64,000 bases of DNA, from contig CM060072.1 in the NCBI GenBank assembly GCA_030533445.1, forward strand, positions 27,233,766-27,297,765, read 5' to 3'. This DNA comes from Cyprinodon diabolis. Its lineage: Eukaryota > Chordata > Actinopteri > Cyprinodontiformes > Cyprinodontidae. Positions 35,201 through 49,200 of the stretch are shown here, in pieces; positions within the stretch are counted from its first letter, which is position 1, and each line of letters begins with the position of its first letter. A program made the position numbers and the translations under genes. A model generated the notes under the pieces. That model was given only the letters and a program-made list of their open reading frames with translations. It searched no databases and had not been told where the DNA came from.

Positions 35201-36824
35201 GCAAAAAGTTTTATAGCAATCCTAGCCAAATTTGGAACAGTTATTTATCCTTTGATTATAGAAAAGACTGCCAAGTTTGGCGTGAATCTATGCATGTTTG
35301 AGCATCTTATGGGGTTTTCAACTGCCGCAGTATATGGCATTCAAGTTTAAAGATTTTTCTTTCTTTAAATTATTTAATAAATCATCTAAAAAAAATCTAG
35401 GACATGCAAGATGTGTTCCTTGACATTTGTGATTTTTTTCGGGATTTTATTGCAAACTATGGATTTTTAATGATTTTTTTTGTTTTGAGTAGAGTCGGCC
35501 ATTTTGAATTACATTTTACCCTGTTGTAAAATCACGGACCTCTTTTCAAAAAATTGTATAAAATCAGCCTTTTATCCAAATGAGCTAAAACTTTCAAAAT
35601 ACGTTCTTTACAAAGCCTGCTGTAAGCTGGTTACAATAGGAAAGCGCTTCTTTAAAGTCCGTCACTCTGATTTCTCAAAAGTTTGTGTTAACAGGAAATT
35701 GTTGTATCTCAAAAAGTTTTATAGCAATCCTAGCCAAATTTGGAACATTCATTTATCCTTTGATTATAGAAAAGACTGCCAAGTTTGGCGTGAATCTATG
35801 CATGTTTGAGCATCTTATGGGGTTTTCAACTGCCGCAGTATAAGGCATTCACGTTTAAAGATTTTTCTTTCTTTAAATTATTTAATAAATCATCTAAAAA
35901 AAATCTAGGACATGCGAGATGTGTTCCTTGACATTTGCGATTTTTTTCTGGATTTTATTTCAAAATATGGATTTTTTATGATTTTTTTTGTTTTGAGTAG
36001 AGTCGGCCATTTTGAATTACATTTCACCCTGTTGTGAAATCACGGACCTCTTTTCAAAAAATTGTATAAAATCAGCCTTTTATCCAAATGAGCTAATACT
36101 TTCAAAATACGTTCTTTACAAAGCCTGCTGTAAGCTGGTTACAATAGCAAAGCGCTTCTTTGAAGTCTGTCACTCTGATTTTTCAAAAGTTTGTGTTAAC
36201 AGGAAATTGTTGTATCGCAAAAAGTTTTATAGCAATCCTAGCCAAATTTGGAACAGTTATTTATCCTTTGATTATAGAAAAGACTGCCAAGTTTGGCGTA
36301 AATCTATGCATGTTTGAGCATCTTATGAGGTTTTCAACTGCCGCAGTATAAGGCATTCACGTTTAAAGATTTTTCTTTCTTTAAATTATTTAATAAATCA
36401 TCTAAAAAAAATCTAGGACATGCGAGATGTGTTCCTTGACATTTGCGATTTTTTTCGGGATTTTATTGCAAACTATGGATTTTTAATGATTTTTTTTGTT
36501 TTGAGTAGGGTGTATTACCGCTAACCGTGGATTTTGGCGGTGGTGTTTCTCCATCTTTTGAACATATACTTTTGACCCACCACCTGAGATGGCCGCAGCA
36601 TCTATCTCACAGATGAGATTCATCCCAGATATTATATTTTATCCCTAGTTTAACCCTTCCTGACCAAAGCTGTGGTTGTCTCAGCAGGCCCAGAGGTAAA
36701 GCGTGGAACCCATTTTGCTGGGTCGGGAGGAGCAAGAAGGAGGCGGTCGCTTGGTTCCCGCGGTCGCAGCATACCAGGCGGTGCGAGCTGCGAGGGCCGC
36801 CCAATGCCACTTGTGGCTTTAATT
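32251..36824 (+). repeat. array unit 6 (type B, 4,574 bp)
   Basis: It is the same length as unit 4 and collinear with it at an offset of 10,101 bp: 15 bases of ATT/T and a 4,559-bp core at 32,266. It differs at few sites. The third 508-bp copy has GGCGTGAATC where unit 4 has GGCCTACATC, the tail start has AACCGTGG, and the last 508-bp copy has TTTGCGATTTT rather than TTTGTGATTTT. Confidence 0.93.
34478..36509 (+). repeat. 508-bp repeat run, 4 copies, unit 6
   Basis: Copies start at 34,478, 34,986, 35,494 and 36,002, in the same variant order as unit 4. Confidence 0.93.
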
Positions 36825-39800
36825 ATTATTATTATTATTATTATTATTATTTTTCTTTTCTCACTTCAAACGCATTTTACGGGGACTTCGCATATTCAAA
36901 AACTCAGGAAAACGTGGCAGTAAATTGTCCCCCGCGTGAAATAGCCGGTCTATAATGGAATCCAAAATGGCCGCCCCCAAATTACGCCACAGCGCCCCCT
37001 AACGTGAGTTGGGGGAAACTGTAAGTCCCAGAGATTTGAACTTTGGCACACAGGTAGATCACCTCAAATCATGAAAAAAAGTCTCTTGGAGGTATGCCCT
37101 AAAACCCACAGGAAGTCAGCCATTTTGGGTCAAAGTGCGATTTTTGGCCATTTTTCATTTTCGCTCATGTCGAACTTTAACGAACTCCTCCTAGGGATAA
37201 TGAGCTATCGGCTTCAAACTCGGTCATTATGCAGTTAAGGCATTGGAGATTAAAAGTTATCAAAGGTTTTCGTTTTTGAGCATGTTTAAGGGGTCCCCAG
37301 GGGCCCCAAAGTTAGGGCACTTTTGAAGAATTTCAAAGTGGAATAACTTTTACAAAAAAAGTTCAAATCAAACCAAGTTAGGCAGTAAGGAGCCCCTTTG
37401 GGTGCTTGACCATACTGGATGGTCAAATGATGACATCATCTAAGCCCCGCCCCCTAAGGGAAGAAAGTCACTTTTTTCACTTGGGAGGGTCCCTTTCAGT
37501 CATATTAAACACCAGCACCTTGAAACTTTGTCAGATGATAGAAAACATGTTGGTCTAACTTCGTTTAAAGCACAAAGATTTTGAGTTAAATGGTGTTGCT
37601 ATGGTGACCCGGCAAAGTCAGGTGTTTCGCCGTGATCATACTTTTGGCTCTCATCTCCTCATAGATCCTTCAATCTGCACCAAAGTCACTAGGATGGAAC
37701 TTGGTCCAAGCCCACACAAGAATCTAGGCCAATAATCGATGGGCGTGGCTTACTTTCTATACAGCGCCCCCTAGAAAAACTAAAACGACCAGCCCCAAGC
37801 CATGCAATGACTTAGGATTATGAAAGTTGGCACACATGTTAAACACCCCAGGACCTACAAAAAAGCCTCTTGGACCCATGGTCTAAACCCCACAGGAAGT
37901 CGGCCATTTTTGATTGAAGTTCAAATTTTCACCGTAATTTTGCACTTTATAGCCTCTATATTTGAACGAACTCCTCCTACAGCTTTTGAGTCACAGGCTT
38001 CAAACTAACTCCAACTTGACTTGAGGCATTGGGGATCAAAAGTTATCAAAGGAATTTTTCTACATCAAAGCATGTGGGCGTGGCCAGGCGTCAAACTTGG
38101 TCATTAGGCAGGGAAACAAAGGGTAAGCCCCGTGCCATGTTATGACTGAGAGTTCTGAAACTTGGACCACTTATGTAACCCCTCAGGACCTACAAAAAAG
38201 TCTCTTGGGGCCATGGTCCAAATCACACAGGAAGTCGGCCATTTTGAATCAAAGAAATCCCTTTGCTTTCTTACCTTTGTGACCTATTTGAGCGAACTCC
38301 TCCTAGAGCTTTTGAGTTACACACTTTATATTCACCGTATAATGACTTGAGACATTGGGGATCAAAAGTTATCAAAGGAATTTTTCTAAATCAAAGCATG
38401 TGGGCGTGGCCAAGCGCCAAACTTGGTCATTAGGCAGGGAAACAAAGGGTAAGCCCCGTGCCATGTTATGACTGAGAGTTCTGAAACTTGGACCACTTAT
38501 GTAACCCCTCAGGACCTACAAAAAAGTCTCTTGGGCCCATGGTCTAAACCTCTCATGAAGTCGGCCATTTTGAATCAAACGTCACCCTTATGAAAATAGA
38601 ATCACTATGTTAAAATATTTCTAAAAAATCAGTCGTTTTCCCAAAAACGCTAGGACTTTTGGAATATATTCCTCTAATAGCTACTTGTATGACGGTAAAC
38701 ACAGCATAGCTCTTCTTAAAAGTCCGTCACTCTAATTTTTCAAAAGTTTGTGTTAACAGGAAATTGTTGTATTTCAAAAAGTTTTAAAGCAATCGTAGCC
38801 AAATTTGGAATAGTTATTTATCCTTTGATTATAGAAAAGACTGCCAAGTTTGGCATGAATCTATGCATGTTTGAGCATCTTATGGGGTTTTCAACTGCCG
38901 CAGTATATGGCATTCAAGTTTAAAGATTTTTCTTTCTTTAAATTATTTCATAAATCATCTAAAAAAAATCTAGGACATGCAAGATGTGTTCCTTGACATT
39001 TGCGATTTTTTTCGGGATTTTATTGCAAACTATGGATTTTTTATGATTTTTTTTGTTTTGAGTAGAGTCGGCCATTTTGAATTACATTTCACCCTGTTGT
39101 GAAATCACGGACCTCTTTTCAAAAAATTGTATAAAATCAGCCTTTTATCCAAATGAGCTAAAACTTTCAAAATACGTTCTTTACAAAGCCTGCTGTAAGC
39201 TGGTTACAATAGGAAAGCGCTTCTTTAAAGTCCGTCACTCTGATTTCTCAAAGGTTTGTGTTAACAGGAAATTGTTGTATCTCAAAAAGTTTTATAGCAA
39301 TCCTAGCCAAATTTGGAACATTTATTTATCCTTTGATTATAGAAAAGACTGCCAAGTTTGGCGTGAATCTATGCATGTTTGAGCATCTTATGGGGTTTTC
39401 AACTGCCGCACTATAAGGCATTCACGTTTAAAGATTTTTCTTTCTTTAAATTATTTAATAAATCATCTAAAAAAAATCTAGGACATGCGAGATGTGTTCC
39501 TTGACATTTGCGATTTTTTTCTGGATTTTATTTCAAAATATGGATTTTTTATGATTTTTTTTGTTTTGAGTAGAGTCGGCCATTTTGAATTACATTTCAC
39601 CCTGTTGTGAAATCACGGACCTCTTTTCAAAAAATTGTATAAAATCAGTCTTTTATCCAAATGAGCTAATACTTTCAAAATACGTTCTTTCCAAAGCCTG
39701 CTGTAAGCTGGTTACAATAGCAAAGCGCTTTTTTAAAGTCTGTCACTCCTATTTTTCAAAAGTTTGTGTTAACAGGAAATTGTTATATCGCAAAAAGTTT

Positions 39801-41413
39801 TATAGCAATCCTAGCCAAATTTGGAACAGTTATTTATCCTTTGATTATAGAAAAGACTGCCAAGTTTGGCGTGAATCTATGCATGTTTGAGCATCTTATG
39901 GGGTTTTCAACTGCCGCAGTATATGGCATTCAAGTTTAAAGATTTTTCTTTCTTTAAATTATTTAATAAATCATCTAAAAAAAATCTAGGACATGCAAGA
40001 TGTGTTCCTTGACATTTGTGATTTTTTTCGGGATTTTATTGCAAACTATGGATTTTTAATGATTTTTTTTGTTTTGAGTAGAGTCGGCCATTTTGAATTA
40101 CATTTTACCCTGTTGTAAAATCACGGACCTCTTTTCAAAAAATTGTATAAAATCAGCCTTTTATCCAAATGAGCTAAAACTTTCAAAATACGTTCTTTAC
40201 AAAGCCTGCTGTAAGCTGGTTACAATAGGAAAGCGCTTCTTTAAAGTCCGTCACTCTGATTTCTCAAAAGTTTGTGTTAACAGGAAATTGTTGTATCTCA
40301 AAAAGTTTTATAGCAATCCTAGCCAAATTTGGAACATTCATTTATCCTTTGATTATAGAAAAGACTGCCAAGTTTGGCCTACATCTATGCATGTTTGAGC
40401 ATCTTATGGGGTTTTCAACTGCCGCAGTATAAGGCATTCACGTTTAAAGATTTTTCTTTCTTTAAATTATTTAATAAATCATCTAAAAAAAATCTAGGAC
40501 ATGCGAGATGTGTTCCTTGACATTTGCGATTTTTTTCTGGATTTTATTTCAAAATATGGATTTTTTATGATTTTTTTTGTTTTGAGTAGAGTCGGCCATT
40601 TTGAATTACATTTCACCCTGTTGTGAAATCACGGACCTCTTTTCAAAAAATTGTATAAAATCAGCCTTTTATCCAAATGAGCTAATACTTTCAAAATACG
40701 TTCTTTACAAAGCCTGCTGTAAGCTGGTTACAATAGCAAAGCGCTTCTTTGAAGTCTGTCACTCTGATTTTTCAAAAGTTTGTGTTAACAGGAAATTGTT
40801 GTATCGCAAAAAGTTTTATAGCAATCCTAGCCAAATTTGGAACAGTTATTTATCCTTTGATTATAGAAAAGACTGCCAAGTTTGGCGTAAATCTATGCAT
40901 GTTTGAGCATCTTATGAGGTTTTCAACTGCCGCAGTATAAGGCATTCACGTTTAAAGATTTTTCTTTCTTTAAATTATTTAATAAATCATCTAAAAAAAA
41001 TCTAGGACATGCGAGATGTGTTCCTTGACATTTGTGATTTTTTTCGGGATTTTATTGCAAACTATGGATTTTTAATGATTTTTTTTGTTTTGAGTAGGGT
41101 GTATTACCGCTAACCGTGGATTTTGGCGGTGGTGTTTCTCCATCTTTTGAACATATACTTTTGACCCACCACCTGAGATGGCCGCAGCATCTATCTCACA
41201 GATGAGATTCATCCCAGATATTATATTTTATCCCTAGTTTAACCCTTCCTGACCAAAGCTGTGGTTGTCTCAGCAGGCCCAGAGGTAAAGCGTGGAACCC
41301 ATTTTGCTGGGTCGGGAGGAGCAAGAAGGAGGCGGTCGCTTGGTTCCCGCGGTCGCAGCATACCAGGCGGTGCGAGCTGCGAGGGCCGCCCAATGCCACT
41401 TGTGGCTTTAATT
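36825..41413 (+). repeat. array unit 7 (type B, 4,589 bp)
   Basis: Thirty bases of ATT/T are followed by a core of exactly 4,559 bp at 36,855. Its length exceeds units 4 and 6 by five ATT triplets only. Block Y is at 38,560-39,066, the tail at 41,099-41,413. Confidence 0.93.
39067..41098 (+). repeat. 508-bp repeat run, 4 copies, unit 7
   Basis: Copies start at 39,067, 39,575, 40,083 and 40,591, in the B order. The third carries GGCCTACATC, as in units 4, 8 and 9. Confidence 0.93.
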
Positions 41414-41542
41414 AGGCCCGAGCAGCAAAGCGCTGCGAAGGCCTATTGTATTTCGAAAGTTTCTTATTATTATTATTATTATTATTATTATTAGGCCCGA
41501 GCAGCAAAGCGCTGCGAAGGCCTATTGTATTTCGAAAGTTTC

Positions 41543-41578
<36 letters not shown>

Positions 41579-41627
41579 GGCCCGAGCAGCAAAGCGCTGC
41601 GAAGGCCTATTGTATTTCGAAAGTTTC

Positions 41628-41683
<56 letters not shown>

Positions 41684-41686
41684 TTT
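41414..41686 (+). repeat. three hairpin modules with (ATT)n, unit 8
   Basis: Modules start at 41,414, 41,493 and 41,578. All three have the AAAGCGCTGC form. The last ATT run is the longest in the window (about 18 triplets). Confidence 0.9.
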
Positions 41687-43898
41687 CTTTTCTCACTTCA
41701 AACGCATTTTACGGGGACTTCGCATATTCAAAAACTCAGGAAAACGTGGCAGTAAATTGTCCCCCGCGTGAAATAGCCGGTCTATAATGGAATCCAAAAT
41801 GGCCGCCCCCAAATTACGCCACAGCGCCCCCTAACGTGAGTTGGGGGAAACTGTAAGTCCCAGAGATTTGAACTTTGGCACACAGGTAGATCACCTCAAA
41901 TCATGAAAAAAAGTCTCTTGGAGGTATGCCCTAAAACCCACAGGAAGTCAGCCATTTTGGGTCAAAGTGCGATTTTTGGCCATTTTTCATTTTCGCTCAT
42001 GTCGAACTTTAACGAACTCCTCCTAGGGATAATGAGCTATCGGCTTCAAACTCGGTCATTATGCAGTTAAGGCATTGGAGATTAAAAGTTATCAAAGGTT
42101 TTCGTTTTTGAGCATGTTTAAGGGGTCCCCAGGGGCCCCAAAGTTAGGGCACTTTTGAAGAATTTCAAAGTGGAATAACTTTTACAAAAAAAGTTCAAAT
42201 CAAACCAAGTTAGGCAGTAAGGAGCCCCTTTGGGTGCTTGACCATACTGGATGGTCAAATGATGACATCATCTAAGCCCCGCCCCCTAAGGGAAGAAAGT
42301 CACTTTTTTCACTTGGGAGGGTCCCTTTCAGTCATATTAAACACCAGCACCTTGAAACTTTGTCAGATGATAGAAAACATGTTGGTCTAACTTCGTTTAA
42401 AGCACAAAGATTTTGAGTTAAATGGTGTTGCTATGGTGACCCGGCAAAGTCAGGTGTTTCGCCGTGATCATACTTTTGGCTCTCATCTCCTCATAGATCC
42501 TTCAATCTGCACCAAAGTCACTAGGATGGAACTTGGTCCAAGCCCACACAAGAATCTAGGCCAATAATCGATGGGCGTGGCTTACTTTCTATACAGCGCC
42601 CCCTAGAAAAACTAAAACGACCAGCCCCAAGCCATGCAATGACTTAGGATTATGAAAGTTGGCACACATGTTAAACACCCCAGGACCTACAAAAAAGCCT
42701 CTTGGACCCATGGTCTAAACCCCACAGGAAGTCGGCCATTTTTGATTGAAGTTCAAATTTTCACCGTAATTTTGCACTTTATAGCCTCTATATTTGAACG
42801 AACTCCTCCTACAGCTTTTGAGTCACAGGCTTCAAACTAACTCCAACTTGACTTGAGGCATTGGGGATCAAAAGTTATCAAAGGAATTTTTCTACATCAA
42901 AGCATGTGGGCGTGGCCAGGCGTCAAACTTGGTCATTAGGCAGGGAAACAAAGGGTAAGCCCCGTGCCATGTTATGACTGAGAGTTCTGAAACTTGGACC
43001 ACTTATGTAACCCCTCAGGACCTACAAAAAAGTCTCTTGGGGCCATGGTCCAAATCACACAGGAAGTCGGCCATTTTGAATCAAAGAAATCCCTTTGCTT
43101 TCTTACCTTTGTGACCTATTTGAGCGAACTCCTCCTAGAGCTTTTGAGTTACACACTTTATATTCACCGTATAATGACTTGAGACATTGGGGATCAAAAG
43201 TTATCAAAGGAATTTTTCTAAATCAAAGCATGTGGGCGTGGCCAAGCGCCAAACTTGGTCATTAGGCAGGGAAACAAAGGGTAAGCCCCGTGCCATGTTA
43301 TGACTGAGAGTTCTGAAACTTGGACCACTTATGTAACCCCTCAGGACCTACAAAAAAGTCTCTTGGGCCCATGGTCTAAACCTCTCATGAAGTCGGCCAT
43401 TTTGAATCAAACGTCACCCTTATGAAAATAGAATCACTATGTTAAAATATTTCTAAAAAATCAGTCGTTTTCCCAAAAACGCTAGGACTTTTGGAATATA
43501 TTCCTCTAATAGCTACTTGTATGACGGTAAACACAGCATAGCTCTTCTTAAAAGTCCGTCACTCTAATTTTTCAAAAGTTTGTGTTAACAGGAAATTGTT
43601 GTATTTCAAAAAGTTTTAAAGCAATCGTAGCCAAATTTGGAATAGTTATTTATCCTTTGATTATAGAAAAGACTGCCAAGTTTGGCATGAATCTATGCAT
43701 GTTTGAGCATCTTATGGGGTTTTCAACTGCCGCAGTATATGGCATTCAAGTTTAAAGATTTTTCTTTCTTTAAATTATTTCATAAATCATCTAAAAAAAA
43801 TCTAGGACATGCAAGATGTGTTCCTTGACATTTGCGATTTTTTTCGGGATTTTATTGCAAACTATGGATTTTTTATGATTTTTTTTGTTTTGAGTAGA

Positions 43899-45930
43899 GT
43901 CGGCCATTTTGAATTACATTTCACCCTGTTGTGAAATCACGGACCTCTTTTCAAAAAATTGTATAAAATCAGCCTTTTATCCAAATGAGCTAAAACTTTC
44001 AAAATACGTTCTTTACAAAGCCTGCTGTAAGCTGGTTACAATAGGAAAGCGCTTCTTTAAAGTCCGTCACTCTGATTTCTCAAAGGTTTGTGTTAACAGG
44101 AAATTGTTGTATCTCAAAAAGTTTTATAGCAATCCTAGCCAAATTTGGAACATTTATTTATCCTTTGATTATAGAAAAGACTGCCAAGTTTGGCGTGAAT
44201 CTATGCATGTTTGAGCATCTTATGGGGTTTTCAACTGCCGCACTATAAGGCATTCACGTTTAAAGATTTTTCTTTCTTTAAATTATTTAATAAATCATCT
44301 AAAAAAAATCTAGGACATGCGAGATGTGTTCCTTGACATTTGCGATTTTTTTCTGGATTTTATTTCAAAATATGGATTTTTTATGATTTTTTTTGTTTTG
44401 AGTAGAGTCGGCCATTTTGAATTACATTTCACCCTGTTGTGAAATCACGGACCTCTTTTCAAAAAATTGTATAAAATCAGTCTTTTATCCAAATGAGCTA
44501 ATACTTTCAAAATACGTTCTTTCCAAAGCCTGCTGTAAGCTGGTTACAATAGCAAAGCGCTTTTTTAAAGTCTGTCACTCCTATTTTTCAAAAGTTTGTG
44601 TTAACAGGAAATTGTTATATCGCAAAAAGTTTTATAGCAATCCTAGCCAAATTTGGAACAGTTATTTATCCTTTGATTATAGAAAAGACTGCCAAGTTTG
44701 GCGTGAATCTATGCCTGTTTGAGCATCTTATGGGGTTTTCAACTGCCGCAGTATATGGCATTCAAGTTTAAAGATTTTTCTTTCTTTAAATTATTTAATA
44801 AATCATCTAAAAAAAATCTAGGACATGCAAGATGTGTTCCTTGACATTTGTGATTTTTTTCGGGATTTTATTGCAAACTATGGATTTTTAATGATTTTTT
44901 TTGTTTTGAGTAGAGTCGGCCATTTTGAATTACATTTTACCCTGTTGTAAAATCACGGACCTCTTTTCAAAAAATTGTATAAAATCAGCCTTTTATCCAA
45001 ATGAGCTAAAACTTTCAAAATACGTTCTTTACAAAGCCTGCTGTAAGCTGGTTACAATAGGAAAGCGCTTCTTTAAAGTCCGTCACTCTGATTTCTCAAA
45101 AGTTTGTGTTAACAGGAAATTGTTGTATCTCAAAAAGTTTTATAGCAATCCTAGCCAAATTTGGAACATTCATTTATCCTTTGATTATAGAAAAGACTGC
45201 CAAGTTTGGCCTACATCTATGCATGTTTGAGCATCTTATGGGGTTTTCAACTGCCGCAGTATAAGGCATTCACGTTTAAAGATTTTTCTTTCTTTAAATT
45301 ATTTAATAAATCATCTAAAAAAAATCTAGGACATGCGAGATGTGTTCCTTGACATTTGCGATTTTTTTCTGGATTTTATTTCAAAATATGGATTTTTTAT
45401 GATTTTTTTTGTTTTGAGTAGAGTCGGCCATTTTGAATTACATTTCACCCTGTTGTGAAATCACGGACCTCTTTTCAAAAAATTGTATAAAATCAGCCTT
45501 TTATCCAAATGAGCTAATACTTTCAAAATACGTTCTTTACAAAGCCTGCTGTAAGCTGGTTACAATAGCAAAGCGCTTCTTTGAAGTCTGTCACTCTGAT
45601 TTTTCAAAAGTTTGTGTTAACAGGAAATTGTTGTATCGCAAAAAGTTTTATAGCAATCCTAGCCAAATTTGGAACAGTTATTTATCCTTTGATTATAGAA
45701 AAGACTGCCAAGTTTGGCGTAAATCTATGCATGTTTGAGCATCTTATGAGGTTTTCAACTGCCGCAGTATAAGGCATTCACGTTTAAAGATTTTTCTTTC
45801 TTTAAATTATTTAATAAATCATCTAAAAAAAATCTAGGACATGCGAGATGTGTTCCTTGACATTTGTGATTTTTTTCGGGATTTTATTGCAAACTATGGA
45901 TTTTTAATGATTTTTTTTGTTTTGAGTAGG
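43899..45930 (+). repeat. 508-bp repeat run, 4 copies, unit 8
   Basis: Copies start at 43,899, 44,407, 44,915 and 45,423, in the B order. Confidence 0.93.
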
Positions 45931-46245
45931 GTGTATTACCGCTAACCGTGGATTTTGGCGGTGGTGTTTCTCCATCTTTTGAACATATACTTTTGACCCA
46001 CCACCTGAGATGGCCGCAGCATCTATCTCACAGATGAGATTCATCCCAGATATTATATTTTATCCCTAGTTTAACCCTTCCTGACCAAAGCTGTGGTTGT
46101 CTCAGCAGGCCCAGAGGTAAAGCGTGGAACCCATTTTGCTGGGTCGGGAGGAGCAAGAAGGAGGCGGTCGCTTGGTTCCCGCGGTCGCAGCATACCAGGC
46201 GGTGCGAGCTGCGAGGGCCGCCCAATGCCACTTGTGGCTTTAATT

Positions 46246-49200
46246 ATTATTATTATTATTTTTCTTTTCTCACTTCAAACGCATTTTACGGGGACTTCGC
46301 ATATTCAAAAACTCAGGAAAACGTGGCAGTAAATTGTCCCCCGCGTGAAATAGCCGGTCTATAATGGAATCCAAAATGGCCGCCCCCAAATTACGCCACA
46401 GCGCCCCCTAACGTGAGTTGGGGGAAACTGTAAGTCCCAGAGATTTGAACTTTGGCACACAGGTAGATCACCTCAAATCATGAAAAAAAGTCTCTTGGAG
46501 GTATGCCCTAAAACCCACAGGAAGTCAGCCATTTTGGGTCAAAGTGCGATTTTTGGCCATTTTTCATTTTCGCTCATGTCGAACTTTAACGAACTCCTCC
46601 TAGGGATAATGAGCTATCGGCTTCAAACTCGGTCATTATGCAGTTAAGGCATTGGAGATTAAAAGTTATCAAAGGTTTTCGTTTTTGAGCATGTTTAAGG
46701 GGTCCCCAGGGGCCCCAAAGTTAGGGCACTTTTGAAGAATTTCAAAGTGGAATAACTTTTACAAAAAAAGTTCAAATCAAACCAAGTTAGGCAGTAAGGA
46801 GCCCCTTTGGGTGCTTGACCATACTGGATGGTCAAATGATGACATCATCTAAGCCCCGCCCCCTAAGGGAAGAAAGTCACTTTTTTCACTTGGGAGGGTC
46901 CCTTTCAGTCATATTAAACACCAGCACCTTGAAACTTTGTCAGATGATAGAAAACATGTTGGTCTAACTTCGTTTAAAGCACAAAGATTTTGAGTTAAAT
47001 GGTGTTGCTATGGTGACCCGGCAAAGTCAGGTGTTTCGCCGTGATCATACTTTTGGCTCTCATCTCCTCATAGATCCTTCAATCTGCACCAAAGTCACTA
47101 GGATGGAACTTGGTCCAAGCCCACACAAGAATCTAGGCCAATAATCGATGGGCGTGGCTTACTTTCTATACAGCGCCCCCTAGAAAAACTAAAACGACCA
47201 GCCCCAAGCCATGCAATGACTTAGGATTATGAAAGTTGGCACACATGTTAAACACCCCAGGACCTACAAAAAAGCCTCTTGGACCCATGGTCTAAACCCC
47301 ACAGGAAGTCGGCCATTTTTGATTGAAGTTCAAATTTTCACCGTAATTTTGCACTTTATAGCCTCTATATTTGAACGAACTCCTCCTACAGCTTTTGAGT
47401 CACAGGCTTCAAACTAACTCCAACTTGACTTGAGGCATTGGGGATCAAAAGTTATCAAAGGAATTTTTCTACATCAAAGCATGTGGGCGTGGCCAGGCGT
47501 CAAACTTGGTCATTAGGCAGGGAAACAAAGGGTAAGCCCCGTGCCATGTTATGACTGAGAGTTCTGAAACTTGGACCACTTATGTAACCCCTCAGGACCT
47601 ACAAAAAAGTCTCTTGGGGCCATGGTCCAAATCACACAGGAAGTCGGCCATTTTGAATCAAAGAAATCCCTTTGCTTTCTTACCTTTGTGACCTATTTGA
47701 GCGAACTCCTCCTAGAGCTTTTGAGTTACACACTTTATATTCACCGTATAATGACTTGAGACATTGGGGATCAAAAGTTATCAAAGGAATTTTTCTAAAT
47801 CAAAGCATGTGGGCGTGGCCAAGCGCCAAACTTGGTCATTAGGCAGGGAAACAAAGGGTAAGCCCCGTGCCATGTTATGACTGAGAGTTCTGAAACTTGG
47901 ACCACTTATGTAACCCCTCAGGACCTACAAAAAAGTCTCTTGGGCCCATGGTCTAAACCTCTCATGAAGTCGGCCATTTTGAATCAAACGTCACCCTTAT
48001 GAAAATAGAATCACTATGTTAAAATATTTCTAAAAAATCAGTCGTTTTCCCAAAAACGCTAGGACTTTTGGAATATATTCCTCTAATAGCTACTTGTATG
48101 ACGGTAAACACAGCATAGCTCTTCTTAAAAGTCCGTCACTCTAATTTTTCAAAAGTTTGTGTTAACAGGAAATTGTTGTATTTCAAAAAGTTTTAAAGCA
48201 ATCGTAGCCAAATTTGGAATAGTTATTTATCCTTTGATTATAGAAAAGACTGCCAAGTTTGGCATGAATCTATGCATGTTTGAGCATCTTATGGGGTTTT
48301 CAACTGCCGCAGTATATGGCATTCAAGTTTAAAGATTTTTCTTTCTTTAAATTATTTCATAAATCATCTAAAAAAAATCTAGGACATGCAAGATGTGTTC
48401 CTTGACATTTGCGATTTTTTTCGGGATTTTATTGCAAACTATGGATTTTTTATGATTTTTTTTGTTTTGAGTAGAGTCGGCCATTTTGAATTACATTTCA
48501 CCCTGTTGTGAAATCACGGACCTCTTTTCAAAAAATTGTATAAAATCAGCCTTTTATCCAAATGAGCTAAAACTTTCAAAATACGTTCTTTACAAAGCCT
48601 GCTGTAAGCTGGTTACAATAGGAAAGCGCTTCTTTAAAGTCCGTCACTCTGATTTCTCAAAGGTTTGTGTTAACAGGAAATTGTTGTATCTCAAAAAGTT
48701 TTATAGCAATCCTAGCCAAATTTGGAACATTTATTTATCCTTTGATTATAGAAAAGACTGCCAAGTTTGGCGTGAATCTATGCATGTTTGAGCATCTTAT
48801 GGGGTTTTCAACTGCCGCACTATAAGGCATTCACGTTTAAAGATTTTTCTTTCTTTAAATTATTTAATAAATCATCTAAAAAAAATCTAGGACATGCGAG
48901 ATGTGTTCCTTGACATTTGCGATTTTTTTCTGGATTTTATTTCAAAATATGGATTTTTTATGATTTTTTTTGTTTTGAGTAGAGTCGGCCATTTTGAATT
49001 ACATTTCACCCTGTTGTGAAATCACGGACCTCTTTTCAAAAAATTGTATAAAATCAGTCTTTTATCCAAATGAGCTAATACTTTCAAAATACGTTCTTTC
49101 CAAAGCCTGCTGTAAGCTGGTTACAATAGCAAAGCGCTTTTTTAAAGTCTGTCACTCCTATTTTTCAAAAGTTTGTGTTAACAGGAAATTGTTATATCGC

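Larger units (their letters stand above)
41414..46245 (+). repeat. array unit 8 (type B, 4,832 bp)
   Basis: This is the only B unit with hairpin modules: three precede the 4,559-bp core at 41,687. Block Y is at 43,392-43,898 and the tail at 45,931-46,245. A private change gives ATGCCTGTTTG near 44,713. Confidence 0.93.
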
